From Propionicimonas sp. (GTDB lineage: Bacteria > Actinomycetota > Actinomycetes > Propionibacteriales > Propionibacteriaceae), in assembly GCF_029975155.1 (NCBI RefSeq), contig NZ_JARKPQ010000090.1, positions 1-64,000 of the forward strand: a stretch of 64,000 nt of DNA. Reading direction: 5' to 3'. Position 1 is the stretch's first letter. Each line of letters opens with the position of its first letter. The notes below the pieces were generated by a model. That model did not search any database. It worked only from the letters and a program-made list of their open reading frames with translations, and was not told the DNA's origin. Positions 7,660 through 15,657 of the stretch are shown one piece after another. Made by a program: the position numbers and the translations under genes.

Positions 7660-7836
7660 ATGTGTCGTCCCGTTTCCTGCAAGGTCTGCGGCAAGACCAC
7701 CTGGGCCGGCTGCGGCCAGCACGTCGCCCAGGTCAAGGCCATGGTGCCGGCCGGACAGTGGTGCGGCGGCAAGCACAGCGAGGCAGAGTTGGCCGCGGCG
7801 AAGCCGAAGGGCCTGTTCAGCATCTTCGGGCGATGA
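7660..7836 (+). CDS. Small conserved cysteine-rich protein
   Basis: The 58-residue protein starts at the ATG at 7660, preceded by GAAGGAG at a 9-nt spacing. It contains MCRPVSCKVCGKTTWAGCGQH, with Cys residues at 2, 7, 10 and 18, then CGGKH (Cys 38) near a C-terminal GLFSIFGR. The CxxC plus further Cys/His arrangement suggests a small zinc- or copper-binding domain, or a redox-active persulfide carrier. Similar short proteins are common in Actinobacteria and have no assigned function that I know of. The stop overlaps the rhodanese start (ATGA), so the two are translationally coupled. Confidence 0.75.
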   Translation: MCRPVSCKVCGKTTWAGCGQHVAQVKAMVPAGQWCGGKHSEAELAAAKPKGLFSIFGR

Positions 7837-8267
7837 GGACCGCCCCTCTGGCCGCGGCGCTGGTCGCTGCGGCCACCCTGCTGGCCGGGTGCTCGGGCGG
7901 GACGGTGAGCGTTTCCGCCGGCCCCACCGCCGCCTCGGCGCCCGCCGCAGGGGCCTCGCTGGAGTCGGCCGATTTCGCCGCGGCCGCCAAGCTGCCCGGG
8001 ACCGTCCTGCTCGACGTGCGGACCCCCGCTGAGTTCGCCGAGGGCCACCTGCCCGGCGCCGTGAACGTGGACGTGGAGTCCGCCGACTTCGCCGCGAAGG
8101 TGGCGTCCCTCGATCCCGGCGCCAGCTACGCGGTGTACTGCCGCAGCGCCAACCGCTCCAAGGTGGCCATGGCCGTCATGCAGCAGGCCGGCTTCACCAA
8201 ACTGTTCGACCTCGCCGGAGGCATCAACGCCTGGAAGTCCGCCGGCGGAGAGGTCGTCCGGGGCTAG
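7833..8267 (+). CDS. Rhodanese-domain lipoprotein
   Basis: The 144-residue product has a signal peptide with lipobox LLAGC (Cys20), so it should sit on the outer face of the membrane. One rhodanese domain follows: LLDVRTPAEFAEGHLPGAVNVD, then the active-site loop YCRSANRS with the catalytic Cys103, and FDLAGGINAW at the end. Rhodaneses carry sulfane sulfur as a cysteine persulfide and transfer it to thiophilic acceptors. Coupling to the small Cys protein and the CsoR/CstR-like operator upstream supports a role in persulfide or thiosulfate handling at the cell surface. The exact acceptor is unknown. Confidence 0.88.
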   Translation: MRTAPLAAALVAAATLLAGCSGGTVSVSAGPTAASAPAAGASLESADFAAAAKLPGTVLLDVRTPAEFAEGHLPGAVNVDVESADFAAKVASLDPGASYAVYCRSANRSKVAMAVMQQAGFTKLFDLAGGINAWKSAGGEVVRG

Positions 8268-8285
8268 CCCAGCCTCCCGTCCACT

Positions 8286-8433
8286 GTCATCCCGGGCTCC
8301 GACCTGTCATCCCGGGCTCCGACCCGGGATCCCGCCAGCGCCCTCACACCGGTGCGGGGATCCCGGCGTCCGCCGGGATGACGTTGGGGCGGAGGCTCCG
8401 ACCTGTCATCCCGGGCTCCGACCCGGGATCTCG
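8286..8433. repeat. Family-2 palindromic repeats (TCATCCCGGGCTCCGACC type)
   Basis: Three TGTCATCCCGGGCTCCGACC units and an inverted partner (GATCCCGGCGTCCGCCGGGATGAC) fill the gap between the rhodanese gene and convergent murI. They can fold into strong hairpins and may terminate both transcripts. Other copies are at 29388, 43311, 47097 and 57660. Confidence 0.85.
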
Positions 8434-8443
8434 TCTGCGCCTC

Positions 8444-9259
8444 TCAGCCGGTGACGGTGTAGACCTGCTCGACCTGGTCGACGAAGCCGCCCATCAGGCG
8501 GCGGCCGATGCCGGCGAACAGCTCGGGACTGCCGGTGGTGAGGAAGCGCAGGCGAGGCGTGCGCGGCCGTTGGTGCAGCAGGCCCTGGTCGGTGAGGGTC
8601 GCGAAGACCTCCTTCGCGCACTCCTCGGCAGAGGAGACCAGGGTCACATCGTCGCCGATCACGTACGAGATCACGCCGGCCAGCAGCGGGTAGTGCGTAC
8701 AACCGAGGATCAGGGTGTCGATGCCGGCCTCACGCAGGGGCAGCAGGTAGCCGCGGGCGGCGTCGAGCAACTCCGGTCCGCCGGTGACCCCGGCCTCGAC
8801 GAACTCCACGAACAGCGGACACGGCGCCGTCAGCAGCTCCACGCCCGGGACAGCGACCAGCGCGTCGTCATAGCTGGCCGACGTCGCGGTGGCCTCCGTG
8901 CAGATCAGCCCGATGCGTCCGCTCTTGCTCGCCCGGACGGCCCGCCTCGCGGCGGGCAGGATGACGTCGATCACCGGGACGTCATAGCGCTCCCGCGCGT
9001 CCCGCAGCACGGCCGACGACGCCGAGTTGCACGCGATCACCAGCGCCTTCACCCCCGAGTCGGCCAGGTAGTCCAGGCACTCGATGGCGTACTCGCGCAC
9101 CTCGGGGATCGACTTGGTGCCGTAAGGGGCGCGGGCGGTGTCGCCCAGGTAGACCATGTCCTCGTTCGGCAGCTGGTCGAGCAGCGCCCTCGCGACGGTG
9201 AGTCCGCCGAATCCGGAGTCGAAGACGCCGATCGGGGCATCGGAGGCGGTCACGTGCAC
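8444..9259 (-). CDS. murI: Glutamate racemase
   Basis: The 271-residue protein has IGVFDSGFGGLTVARAL at the N-terminus and the two catalytic cysteines in ACNSAS (Cys77) and GCTHYP (Cys187). The conserved YLGDTARAPYG is also present. It interconverts L- and D-glutamate and supplies D-Glu for peptidoglycan. The start is a GTG at 9259; a second GTG two codons later is possible. The gene is convergent with the rhodanese lipoprotein across a block of palindromic repeats. Confidence 0.96.
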   Translation of the reverse strand: MHVTASDAPIGVFDSGFGGLTVARALLDQLPNEDMVYLGDTARAPYGTKSIPEVREYAIECLDYLADSGVKALVIACNSASSAVLRDARERYDVPVIDVILPAARRAVRASKSGRIGLICTEATATSASYDDALVAVPGVELLTAPCPLFVEFVEAGVTGGPELLDAARGYLLPLREAGIDTLILGCTHYPLLAGVISYVIGDDVTLVSSAEECAKEVFATLTDQGLLHQRPRTPRLRFLTTGSPELFAGIGRRLMGGFVDQVEQVYTVTG

Positions 9260-9310
9260 CGACTCTAGGACCGCGGCAGACTGGTTACCAATCGCACGCG
9301 AGAGGACGGC

Positions 9311-9475
9311 ATGAACCCCGAGCCCATCGACCTCACCCGCATGGCCCTGCGTGCCCTGCGGATGCTCGAGCAGGGCCGGCGCGCCGTCGACGACCAGTGG
9401 CGTCGCTGGACCGCTCCGGGCAAGCCCGCGGACGCTCCTCCGGCCGATCGACGGGAACCGCCGGACATCTGGTAG
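9311..9475 (+). CDS. Small hypothetical protein
   Basis: A 54-codon frame begins MNPEPIDLTRMALRALRMLEQ and ends PPADRREPPDIW. The ATG has AGAGGA about 8 nt upstream. The N-terminal half would form a charged amphipathic helix and the C-terminal half is Pro/Ala-rich and probably disordered. It lies divergently from murI and directly before a family-1 repeat. Codon use (G/C in third positions) is consistent with coding, but I recognise no family. Confidence 0.45.
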   Translation: MNPEPIDLTRMALRALRMLEQGRRAVDDQWRRWTAPGKPADAPPADRREPPDIW

Positions 9476-9488
9476 GCGGGTGCGGGGG

Positions 9489-9528
9489 CCCTTCGTGACG
9501 GTCGCAGGGCGACCTCCTCAGGGACCGG
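9489..9528. repeat. Family-1 palindromic repeat, 40-bp copy
   Basis: A near-perfect copy (one change in the GTCGC-AGG-GCGAC loop region and GGGACCGG at the end) sits between the small gene ending at 9475 and the feoC-like stop at 9530. The hairpin could act in termination or mRNA 3'-end protection. Confidence 0.85.
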
Positions 9529-9529
9529 T

Positions 9530-9817
9530 TCAGCGGCGGGTCAGGGTGAGGGTGACCAGGGCGGGACGGCGGCCGGCGGCGGGGGCGGACGCGCCACAGC
9601 CGGGGGTCTTGTCGTCGGCGGCCATCGCGCAGCCGCCGCAGCCGGAGGGCGGGCAGCCGATGGCCAGCTCGCGGGCCTCCAGGCGTCCCGAGCGGACCAG
9701 GTGGTCGACGGCGGCACGCACGACGGTCTCGTCCAGCCCGGAGTGCCGGGCCATCTCCGCCAGGGTCGACGTGCCGGACTCGATCTCGGCGAGCACCAGG
9801 CTCAGCGGTCCGCTCAC
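9530..9817 (-). CDS. feoC: FeoC-like winged-helix protein
   Basis: This 95-residue protein starts at the GTG at 9817, overlapping the feoB stop (GTGA). Residues 5-50 form a winged helix (LSLVLAEIESGTSTLAEMAR, HSGLDETVVRAAVDHLVRSG). They are followed by a Cys-rich loop ELAIGCPPSGCGGCAM with four closely spaced cysteines, the arrangement proposed to bind an iron-sulfur cluster in FeoC proteins. FeoC is a small accessory of ferrous iron transport, thought to regulate FeoB stability or activity. It closes the feoA-feoB-feoC operon. Confidence 0.8.
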   Translation of the reverse strand: MSGPLSLVLAEIESGTSTLAEMARHSGLDETVVRAAVDHLVRSGRLEARELAIGCPPSGCGGCAMAADDKTPGCGASAPAAGRRPALVTLTLTRR

Positions 9818-11841
9818 CAGAACAGCCTTCCGATCTGGAACACCGCCACCGCCAGCACCCACGCGGTGGCCAGCTGCAGGCCGATGCCGAACACCGTCCA
9901 CTTCACGCCGATCTCCCGCGCCTGCGCGGCCAGGGTGGCCACGCACGGGGTGTAGGCCATCAGGAACACCATGAAGGCCAGCGCCGCAGGGATCGGGTGG
10001 CCGCCGGACGACTCGGTGAACGTCTTCAGCACGGCGTCGCCCAGGTCACCGGGCGCGGTGGTGTCCTCCGGCTCGTCCACGGCGTAGGTCTGCGCCCAGG
10101 ACGAGATCACCGCCTCCTTGGCCACGAACCCGACCACGAGCGTGGACGTGCTCTCCCAGTTGCCGAAGCCGGCCGGCGTGAACACCGGCGCGATCGCCTG
10201 TGCGGTGACGCCGTAGACCGAGTCCTCGACCGCGACGTCGCCGAACGCGGCGCCGGCGTGGGCGGGGATCGACTGCAGCAGCCAGACCGCGGCGACGGTC
10301 GCGACGATGATCCCGGACGCGGTCTGCAGGAAGCCCTTCAGTCGCACCCACGTGACCGAGGCGGTGAGCCGCAGCGTGGGCATCTGGTAGGCGGGCAGGT
10401 CGATCACCAGCGGCTCGATCGGCTCACCCCGCCACAGGGTTCCGCGCAACGCCAGGCCGACCAGCACGATGATCACGATCGAGGCGAGGTACATGCCGAA
10501 CACCGCCGTGCCGGCGTACGGGCCGAAGAAGATGGCGCCCATCATCACGAACACGGTCAGCCGCGCCGTGCAGGACGAGAACGGCACCAGCAGCGCGGTC
10601 AGGATGCGGTGCCGCGCGCTCGGCAGGATCCGGGTGGCGCTCACCGCCGGCACGTTGCAGCCGTAGCCGACGATCAGCGGCAGGAACGCCCGTCCCGGCA
10701 GGCCGATCGAGCGCATCAGCCGGTCGGTCACCACCGCGGCGCGGGCGAGGTAGCCCGAGTCCTCGAGCAGCGCCAGCAGGATGAACATCAGGGTCATCAG
10801 CGGCACGAAGGTGAGCAGCATGCCGACGCCGGCGATCAGGCCGTCCACGAGCAGGCCCTCGAGCCACGTCCCGCCGAGCCCGATCGCGCCGAGCAGCCAC
10901 GTGGCCCCGTCCGTCACCGGTCCGGTGAAGAGGCCGTCCAGGAAGTCCTGCAGCGGCGCGGCCACGACGGTCGTGATCTGGAACACCGCCCACATCACGC
11001 CGAGGAAGATCAGCGGGCCGAGAACGGGCGCGGTGACCAGGCGGTCCACCTTGTCGGACGTGGTCCGCGGCTGGTCGGCCGGCGACGTGGTGCCCACCTC
11101 GACCGCCGCGGCGACCCAGGTGAAGCGGTCGTCGTCGAGTTCGAGGCTGTCGGTGGTGTCCGGGACGGGCCGCGGCGCGCGCGGCGCCTGCGGCAGCACG
11201 GCCCGGACGGTCTTCGCCAACCGGTCGAGCCCGGTCCTGCGCCGCGGATCGATACCGACCACCGGGCAGCCGAGTTCGTGGGCCAGCATCGCCGGTGACA
11301 CCTCGATGCCACGCTTCTTCGCCACGTCGAGCATGGTCAGCGCCACGATCATGCGGACGCCGCGCTCGCGCAGCTGCGCGACCAGATACAGGCTGTTGAC
11401 CAGGCGGGACGCGTCGCAGGCGACGATCGTCAGGTCGGGACGCTCCTCCTCCGGGCCGCCGATGAGCAGTTCGCGGGCCAGCGCCTCGTCCGGCGAGTGC
11501 GGGTCGAGCGAGTAGGCGCCCGGCAGGTCGATCAGCGTCATGTCGAGTCGCTGCTCGTCCGGGTCGCAACTGCACTCGTCGCAGTCGCAGGTGGCGGCTT
11601 CCTTCGTGGTCTTCCAGACCCCGCGCGACACCTCGACCGTGGTGCCCGGCCAGTTGCCCATCGTCACCCTCGCGCCGGTCAGGGCGTTGAACAGGGTCGA
11701 CTTGCCGGTGTTCGGTGCGCCGGCAAGGGCAACCACCGGGGCCTCGGCTCCGGCGCCGAACCCGCCGCCGGTCTGGCAGCACGCCTTCGCCGAGGGAGTC
11801 GGCAGGCTCACCTGGAGCAGGGGACGCTCGGTCGTGGTCAT
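9814..11841 (-). CDS. feoB: Ferrous iron transport protein B
   Basis: The 675-residue product starts at the ATG at 11841, one base overlapping the feoA stop. The cytosolic G-protein domain has G1 GAPNTGKS (41-48), the G2 region NWPGTT, G3 DLPG (105-108) and a G4-like TMLD. A helical spacer follows, then the membrane domain with two Gate regions (for example LIVGYGCNVPAVSATRIL and LVPFSSCTARLTVFVMM). It takes up Fe(II) across the cytoplasmic membrane. An unusual feature is a cluster of four cysteines, CDCDECSC (residues 85-92), inserted between G2 and G3, plus Cys21-Cys22 near the N-terminus. Confidence 0.95.
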   Translation of the reverse strand: MTTTERPLLQVSLPTPSAKACCQTGGGFGAGAEAPVVALAGAPNTGKSTLFNALTGARVTMGNWPGTTVEVSRGVWKTTKEAATCDCDECSCDPDEQRLDMTLIDLPGAYSLDPHSPDEALARELLIGGPEEERPDLTIVACDASRLVNSLYLVAQLRERGVRMIVALTMLDVAKKRGIEVSPAMLAHELGCPVVGIDPRRRTGLDRLAKTVRAVLPQAPRAPRPVPDTTDSLELDDDRFTWVAAAVEVGTTSPADQPRTTSDKVDRLVTAPVLGPLIFLGVMWAVFQITTVVAAPLQDFLDGLFTGPVTDGATWLLGAIGLGGTWLEGLLVDGLIAGVGMLLTFVPLMTLMFILLALLEDSGYLARAAVVTDRLMRSIGLPGRAFLPLIVGYGCNVPAVSATRILPSARHRILTALLVPFSSCTARLTVFVMMGAIFFGPYAGTAVFGMYLASIVIIVLVGLALRGTLWRGEPIEPLVIDLPAYQMPTLRLTASVTWVRLKGFLQTASGIIVATVAAVWLLQSIPAHAGAAFGDVAVEDSVYGVTAQAIAPVFTPAGFGNWESTSTLVVGFVAKEAVISSWAQTYAVDEPEDTTAPGDLGDAVLKTFTESSGGHPIPAALAFMVFLMAYTPCVATLAAQAREIGVKWTVFGIGLQLATAWVLAVAVFQIGRLFW

Positions 11842-12077
11842 CACTGCGCCACTTCCGCCCGCAGCTGCGTGAGCAGCTGGGAGCCGAGGGCGATCCGGGA
11901 CCCACCGACCAGTGCGACGCGGCCGCCGCCGGCGGTCTTCTGCAGGAGCGTGAACCGGGTACCCACCCGCAGGCCGAGCGAGGAGAGCCGCTGGCGGGAG
12001 CCCTCCGGCACCCCGGAGTCGAGCAACGTCAGGTTGGTGCCGAGGGGTGCGCTCGCGAGGTCGGTGCCTACGTACAT
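11841..12077 (-). CDS. feoA: Ferrous iron transport protein A
   Basis: This 78-residue protein is a single SH3-like FeoA domain (VPEGSRQRLSSLGLRVGTRFTLL, then GGSRIALGSQLLTQLRAEV). FeoA is a cytoplasmic partner of FeoB needed for efficient ferrous iron uptake. Its ATG at 12077 lies only 5 nt from an iron box and 7 nt from the end of a TATCCT -10 sequence, so its mRNA is probably leaderless. It heads the feoABC operon. Confidence 0.93.
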   Translation of the reverse strand: MYVGTDLASAPLGTNLTLLDSGVPEGSRQRLSSLGLRVGTRFTLLQKTAGGGRVALVGGSRIALGSQLLTQLRAEVAQ

Positions 12078-12081
12078 ATAC

Positions 12082-12100
12082 GTAGGATAGCCTCACCAAA
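12082..12100 (-). promoter_or_regulatory. IdeR/DtxR iron box overlapping the feoA promoter
   Basis: On the minus strand TTTGGTGAGGCTATCCTAC matches 15 of 19 positions of the IdeR/DtxR consensus (TTAGGTTAGGCTAACCTAA, known from mycobacteria and corynebacteria). The box contains the probable -10 hexamer TATCCT, so Fe(II)-loaded repressor would occlude RNA polymerase and shut off feoABC when iron is sufficient. Confidence 0.8.
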
Positions 12101-12152
12101 TAACGAACGCACCTCGTCCTGAAAAGCGGACAGGCCTCGTCGCAGTCCTGGC

Positions 12153-12707
12153 TCAGCGCAGCCCGAGCAGGTTCTCGCTCAGGTAGGCGATCCATTCATA
12201 CACCCGGTAGATGTAGCTGCGGGGGTCGTCCTCACCCAGGGCGTCGAGTTCCTCGGCGTCGGCCGGGGTCTCGATGCCGAGCCGGACGGCGAGGCTCAGC
12301 CGCAGCGCGGTGAGCGTCTTCAGCCAGGTGTCGAGCTCGATCACCCGCACCTGCACCGGGTGCTTGCCGGCGTCGCTGTCCCGCAGCGCGGACAGCACCA
12401 CCTCAGCCTGACCGAGCCGGTCGCCGCGCTGCTTCGCCTGGGTGAGCCGCCGGAACTCCTCGGACGCCTGCGCGTCCCCGGCGTAGGCGTCCGGGAACAG
12501 CCGGCCGATCACCGGGTCGCTCCGGTCCAGCAGATCGGAGCCGGAGAGCTCGGCCTGCCATCGGGCGAACGAGTCGTCCTCGGCGGGCGGCTCCCCCTCG
12601 CCCTCGAGCAGCCCGGCGAGCTGTTCGACCAGTGACTCCAGCAGGGTGGCCTCGTAGTCGGTGAGCCGCATCAGGATGCTCGGCCCCGACCGCCGGAAGT
12701 CCCGCAT
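12153..12707 (-). CDS. DUF2017 family protein
   Basis: The 184-residue protein starts at the ATG at 12707, overlapping the clpS stop by one base. It has a largely helical, acidic composition with the DUF2017 hallmarks: LTDYEATLLESLVEQLAGLL near the N-terminus, DPVIGRLFPDAY in the middle, and YIYRVYEWIAYLSENLLGLR at the end. DUF2017 genes sit directly after clpS in many Actinobacteria. Their function is not established, though the conserved linkage suggests a link to ClpS/ClpC proteolysis. Coupling to clpS here agrees with that. Confidence 0.88.
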   Translation of the reverse strand: MRDFRRSGPSILMRLTDYEATLLESLVEQLAGLLEGEGEPPAEDDSFARWQAELSGSDLLDRSDPVIGRLFPDAYAGDAQASEEFRRLTQAKQRGDRLGQAEVVLSALRDSDAGKHPVQVRVIELDTWLKTLTALRLSLAVRLGIETPADAEELDALGEDDPRSYIYRVYEWIAYLSENLLGLR

Positions 12708-13009
12708 CAGGACCGCTCCAGGGTGGCCCACAGCCCGTAGCCGTGCATGGCGTCCACGTCGGTCTCCATCTGTTCCCTGCTGCCGTGCGACACCACGGCC
12801 TTGCCGTTGTTGTGCACCTGCAGCATGAGGTCGGTCGACTTCTCCTCCGGGTAGCCGAAATACGTGGAGAACACGTGGGTCACGTAGCTCATCAGGTTGA
12901 CCGGGTCGTCCCAGACGATGGTCACCCACCCGGTGAGGGCGGACTCGGCCGGCCGCTCCGACACCGCGGTGGCCGTGCCGGGCCCGGCCGGTGTGCTTTG
13001 AGTTGCCAC
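12707..13009 (-). CDS. clpS: ATP-dependent Clp protease adaptor ClpS
   Basis: The 100-residue product starts at the GTG at 13009; no ATG is available upstream of the conserved region. After a disordered 25-residue N-terminus it has the ClpS core: [39 protein letters not shown] and the substrate-pocket residues around these. ClpS delivers N-degron substrates to the Clp unfoldase (ClpC in Actinobacteria). It is divergent from pncB with only 63 bp between, and is followed by DUF2017. Confidence 0.93.
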   Translation of the reverse strand: MATQSTPAGPGTATAVSERPAESALTGWVTIVWDDPVNLMSYVTHVFSTYFGYPEEKSTDLMLQVHNNGKAVVSHGSREQMETDVDAMHGYGLWATLERS

Positions 13010-13059
13010 CGGGACATTCTGGCACGCGCCACCGACGCTCCCGCGTCCGCGTGGGCCGT

Positions 13060-13065
13060 TAGGCT
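13060..13065 (+). promoter_or_regulatory. -10 box TAGGCT of a leaderless pncB promoter
   Basis: TAGGCT ends 8 nt before the pncB ATG at 13073 and no ribosome-binding site is seen. This fits the leaderless TANNNT pattern shared by several genes here. Confidence 0.5.
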
Positions 13066-13072
13066 GACCCGC

Positions 13073-14509
13073 ATGACCCTCCTGCCGACGGCGTCGGGCA
13101 CGCTCGCGAGCACCGCGCTGCTGACCGACCACTACGAGCTCACCATGGTCCGGGCGGCGTTCCGCTCCGCGACGGCGTTCCGCCGCAGCGTCTTCGAGCT
13201 GTTCGCCCGCCGCCTGCCCGAGGGGCGCAGGTACGGGGTGGTGGCCGGCGTGGGTCGGGCACTGGACGCCATCCAGGCATTCCGGTTCGACGAGGAGACC
13301 CTGAACTACCTGCTCGAGCAGAACGTCATCGACACCGACCTGGCCGAGTGGCTGAGCCACTACAAGTTCAAGGGCAACGTCTGGGGCTATCCGGAGGGAG
13401 AGGCGTACTTCCCCGGCTCGCCGCTGCTGATCGTTGAGGGCACCTTCGCCGAGGCCTGCCTGCTGGAGACCCTGCTGCTCAGCATCTACAACTACGACTG
13501 CGCGGTCGCGTCCGCCGCGTCCCGGATGACCGCGATGGCGGGCGACCGTCCCTGCATCGAGATGGGCAGCCGGCGCACCAACGAGTACGCGGCGGTCGCC
13601 GCGGCGCGCGCCGCCTACATCGCCGGCTTCGCCGCGACGTCCAACCTGGAAGCCGGCCGTCGCTACGGCATTCCCACGACGGGCACGGCCGCCCACTCCT
13701 TCACGCTGCTCCACGACAGCGAGGAGGCCGCGTTCAAGGCGCAGTTGAAGACGCTGGGCAAGGGCACCACGCTGCTGGTCGACACCTACGACATCGAGGA
13801 GGCCGTGCGCACCGGCGTCCGGCTGAGCAAGGGCAGGCTGGGCGCGATCCGGCTCGACTCGGGCGATCTGGCCGAGCAGGCGGCGGACGTCCGCAAGCTG
13901 CTCGACTCGCTGGGGGCGACGAAGACCCGGATCATCGTCACCTCAGACCTCGACGAGTTCCAGATCGCCGCGCTGCGGAGCGCCCCGGTCGACGGCTACG
14001 GCGTGGGCACGTCGCTGGTCACCGGCTCCGGCGCCCCGACCTGCGGCTTCGTCTACAAGCTGGTGGCCCGGGCCACCACCGAGGGCAAGGACGCAGAGCT
14101 GCTGCCGGTGGCGAAGAAGAGCATCGACAAGGTCTCGGTCGGCGGGCGCAAGTACGCCCTGCGGCGCCTCGGCGAGAACGGACGCGCGCAGGCCGAGGTG
14201 GTGGGCATCGGCGCGCCGCCGGAGAACGACGGCAACGACCGTCCGCTGCTCGTGCAGTTGATGGCCAAGGGCCGTCCGGTCGGCCGGGAGCCGCTCGAGG
14301 CCGCGCGGGAGCGGCACCGGCAGGTGCGGGACGAACTCCCGCTGGCGGCCCACAAGATGAGCAAGGGTGAGCCGGCGCTGCCGACGATCATGCTGAACGA
14401 CGCCGGCGACCCGGCCGACAACCCGTACGCGAAGGTGAAGGCCGTGACCGAGCCGGCCCGGGACGAGGTCGCGGCGCCGAAGAAGCGGGTGAAGGCGGCG
14501 GCGAAATGA
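13073..14509 (+). CDS. pncB: Nicotinate phosphoribosyltransferase
   Basis: The 478-residue protein shows the type II NAPRTase pattern: [14 protein letters not shown] at the N-terminus, [43 protein letters not shown], the conserved histidine in [12 protein letters not shown], and [11 protein letters not shown] with AIRLDSGDL. It joins nicotinate to PRPP to form nicotinate mononucleotide in NAD salvage. A Lys/Ala-rich tail ends the protein. The stop overlaps the pncA start (ATGA), so production of nicotinate and its use are coupled. Confidence 0.95.
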   Translation: MTLLPTASGTLASTALLTDHYELTMVRAAFRSATAFRRSVFELFARRLPEGRRYGVVAGVGRALDAIQAFRFDEETLNYLLEQNVIDTDLAEWLSHYKFKGNVWGYPEGEAYFPGSPLLIVEGTFAEACLLETLLLSIYNYDCAVASAASRMTAMAGDRPCIEMGSRRTNEYAAVAAARAAYIAGFAATSNLEAGRRYGIPTTGTAAHSFTLLHDSEEAAFKAQLKTLGKGTTLLVDTYDIEEAVRTGVRLSKGRLGAIRLDSGDLAEQAADVRKLLDSLGATKTRIIVTSDLDEFQIAALRSAPVDGYGVGTSLVTGSGAPTCGFVYKLVARATTEGKDAELLPVAKKSIDKVSVGGRKYALRRLGENGRAQAEVVGIGAPPENDGNDRPLLVQLMAKGRPVGREPLEAARERHRQVRDELPLAAHKMSKGEPALPTIMLNDAGDPADNPYAKVKAVTEPARDEVAAPKKRVKAAAK

Positions 14510-15651
14510 GCCGGGCACTGGTGGTCGTCGACGTGCAGAACGACTTCTGCGAGGGCGGCTCGCTGGCGGTCGCGGGCGGGGCCGCGGTGGCCGGGCAGGT
14601 CGCGGAGCTGCTCGCCGGCGCGCACGGCTACGACCACGTGCTCGCCACCCGGGACCACCACATCGACCCCGGCGCCCACTTCTCCCCCACCCCTGACTAC
14701 GTCGACTCCTGGCCCGTGCACTGCGTGGCCGGCACGCCGGGCGCCGAGTTGCACCCCGCGCTGCGTGCGACGGCGTTCGAGGCCGTGTTCGACAAGGGCG
14801 AATACGCCGCCGCCTACTCCGGCTTCGAGGGCTCGGCGAGCGGGGTGTCGCTGGCCGACTGGCTGGTCGACCGGCAGATCACGTCCGTGGACGTGTGCGG
14901 GATCGCGACCGACTACTGCGTCCGCGCCACCGCGCTGGACGCCGTCCGCGACGGCTTCGCCACCCGCGTCCTGCTGGACCTGACCGCCGCCGTCGCCCCC
15001 GACCGCCTGGACACCACCCTGGCCGACTTCGCCGCCGCCGGCGTCGAGACGGTCACCTCCGCCCCCGCCCCTACCGACTTGTCGGCGCTGGAGTGGGCGG
15101 ACGGGGTGTGGACGAACCCACCGGCTGCGGCCGTGGTCGAGGACGGCGCCCTCGTGGCGACCGCCGTCGAGGGCTCGGACGCGTGGCGGCACACCGCCTA
15201 CGGCTTCGTCCACGACACCGAGCACGCCCTGCTCGCGCCGCTCGCCGTCGGCCAGGCGGTCGAGGTCACCCTGCAGACCACGTTCACCGGCCAGTTCGAC
15301 CAGGCCGGGGTGTTCGTCCGGGCGGACGACGAGCACTGGGTGAAGGCCGGCCTCGAGTTCGCGGACGGCGTGCTCAACCTGGGTGCGGTCGTCACCCTCG
15401 ACCGCTCGGACTGGTCGGTCGCACCGGTCGACTGGAACGGGCGCCGGGTCACCGTCCGGGTCAGCCGGTCGGAGGACGCGCTGACCGTTCGGGCCCGGGT
15501 GGACGACGAGCCGTTCCGGCTGGTGCGGGTGGCCCCGTTCGCCGGCGGCGACGTGGCGGCGGGGCCGTTCCTGTGCGCGCCGACCAGAGCCGGGTTCACC
15601 GCCCGGTTCCTGGGCTGGCACCTCACCGACGCGGACGCCTCGCTGCACTGA
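14506..15651 (+). CDS. pncA: Nicotinamidase fused to a DUF1349 domain
   Basis: This 381-residue protein is about twice the normal nicotinamidase length. Residues 1-190 are a complete PncA with catalytic triad Asp9 (VVDVQNDF), Lys97 (DKGEY) and Cys138 (ATDYCVRAT), and metal ligands around Asp50, His52 and His72. It deamidates nicotinamide to nicotinate for PncB, which is encoded upstream with an ATGA overlap. Residues 196-378 match DUF1349, a concanavalin A-like beta-sandwich: WTNPPAAA, WRHTAYGFVHD, FDQAGVFVRADDEHWVKAGLEF, RSDWSVAP. DUF1349 proteins are usually stand-alone and of uncertain, perhaps sugar-binding, function. No frameshift or stop separates the parts, so this is a genuine fusion. 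Confidence 0.9.
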   Translation: MSRALVVVDVQNDFCEGGSLAVAGGAAVAGQVAELLAGAHGYDHVLATRDHHIDPGAHFSPTPDYVDSWPVHCVAGTPGAELHPALRATAFEAVFDKGEYAAAYSGFEGSASGVSLADWLVDRQITSVDVCGIATDYCVRATALDAVRDGFATRVLLDLTAAVAPDRLDTTLADFAAAGVETVTSAPAPTDLSALEWADGVWTNPPAAAVVEDGALVATAVEGSDAWRHTAYGFVHDTEHALLAPLAVGQAVEVTLQTTFTGQFDQAGVFVRADDEHWVKAGLEFADGVLNLGAVVTLDRSDWSVAPVDWNGRRVTVRVSRSEDALTVRARVDDEPFRLVRVAPFAGGDVAAGPFLCAPTRAGFTARFLGWHLTDADASLH

Positions 15652-15657
15652 GCCGGG

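Noticed and set aside
7480-8048. 190-codon minus-strand frame over the rhodanese region
   Set aside because: It is antisense to the small Cys protein and the rhodanese, which have ribosome sites, overlaps and recognisable domains.
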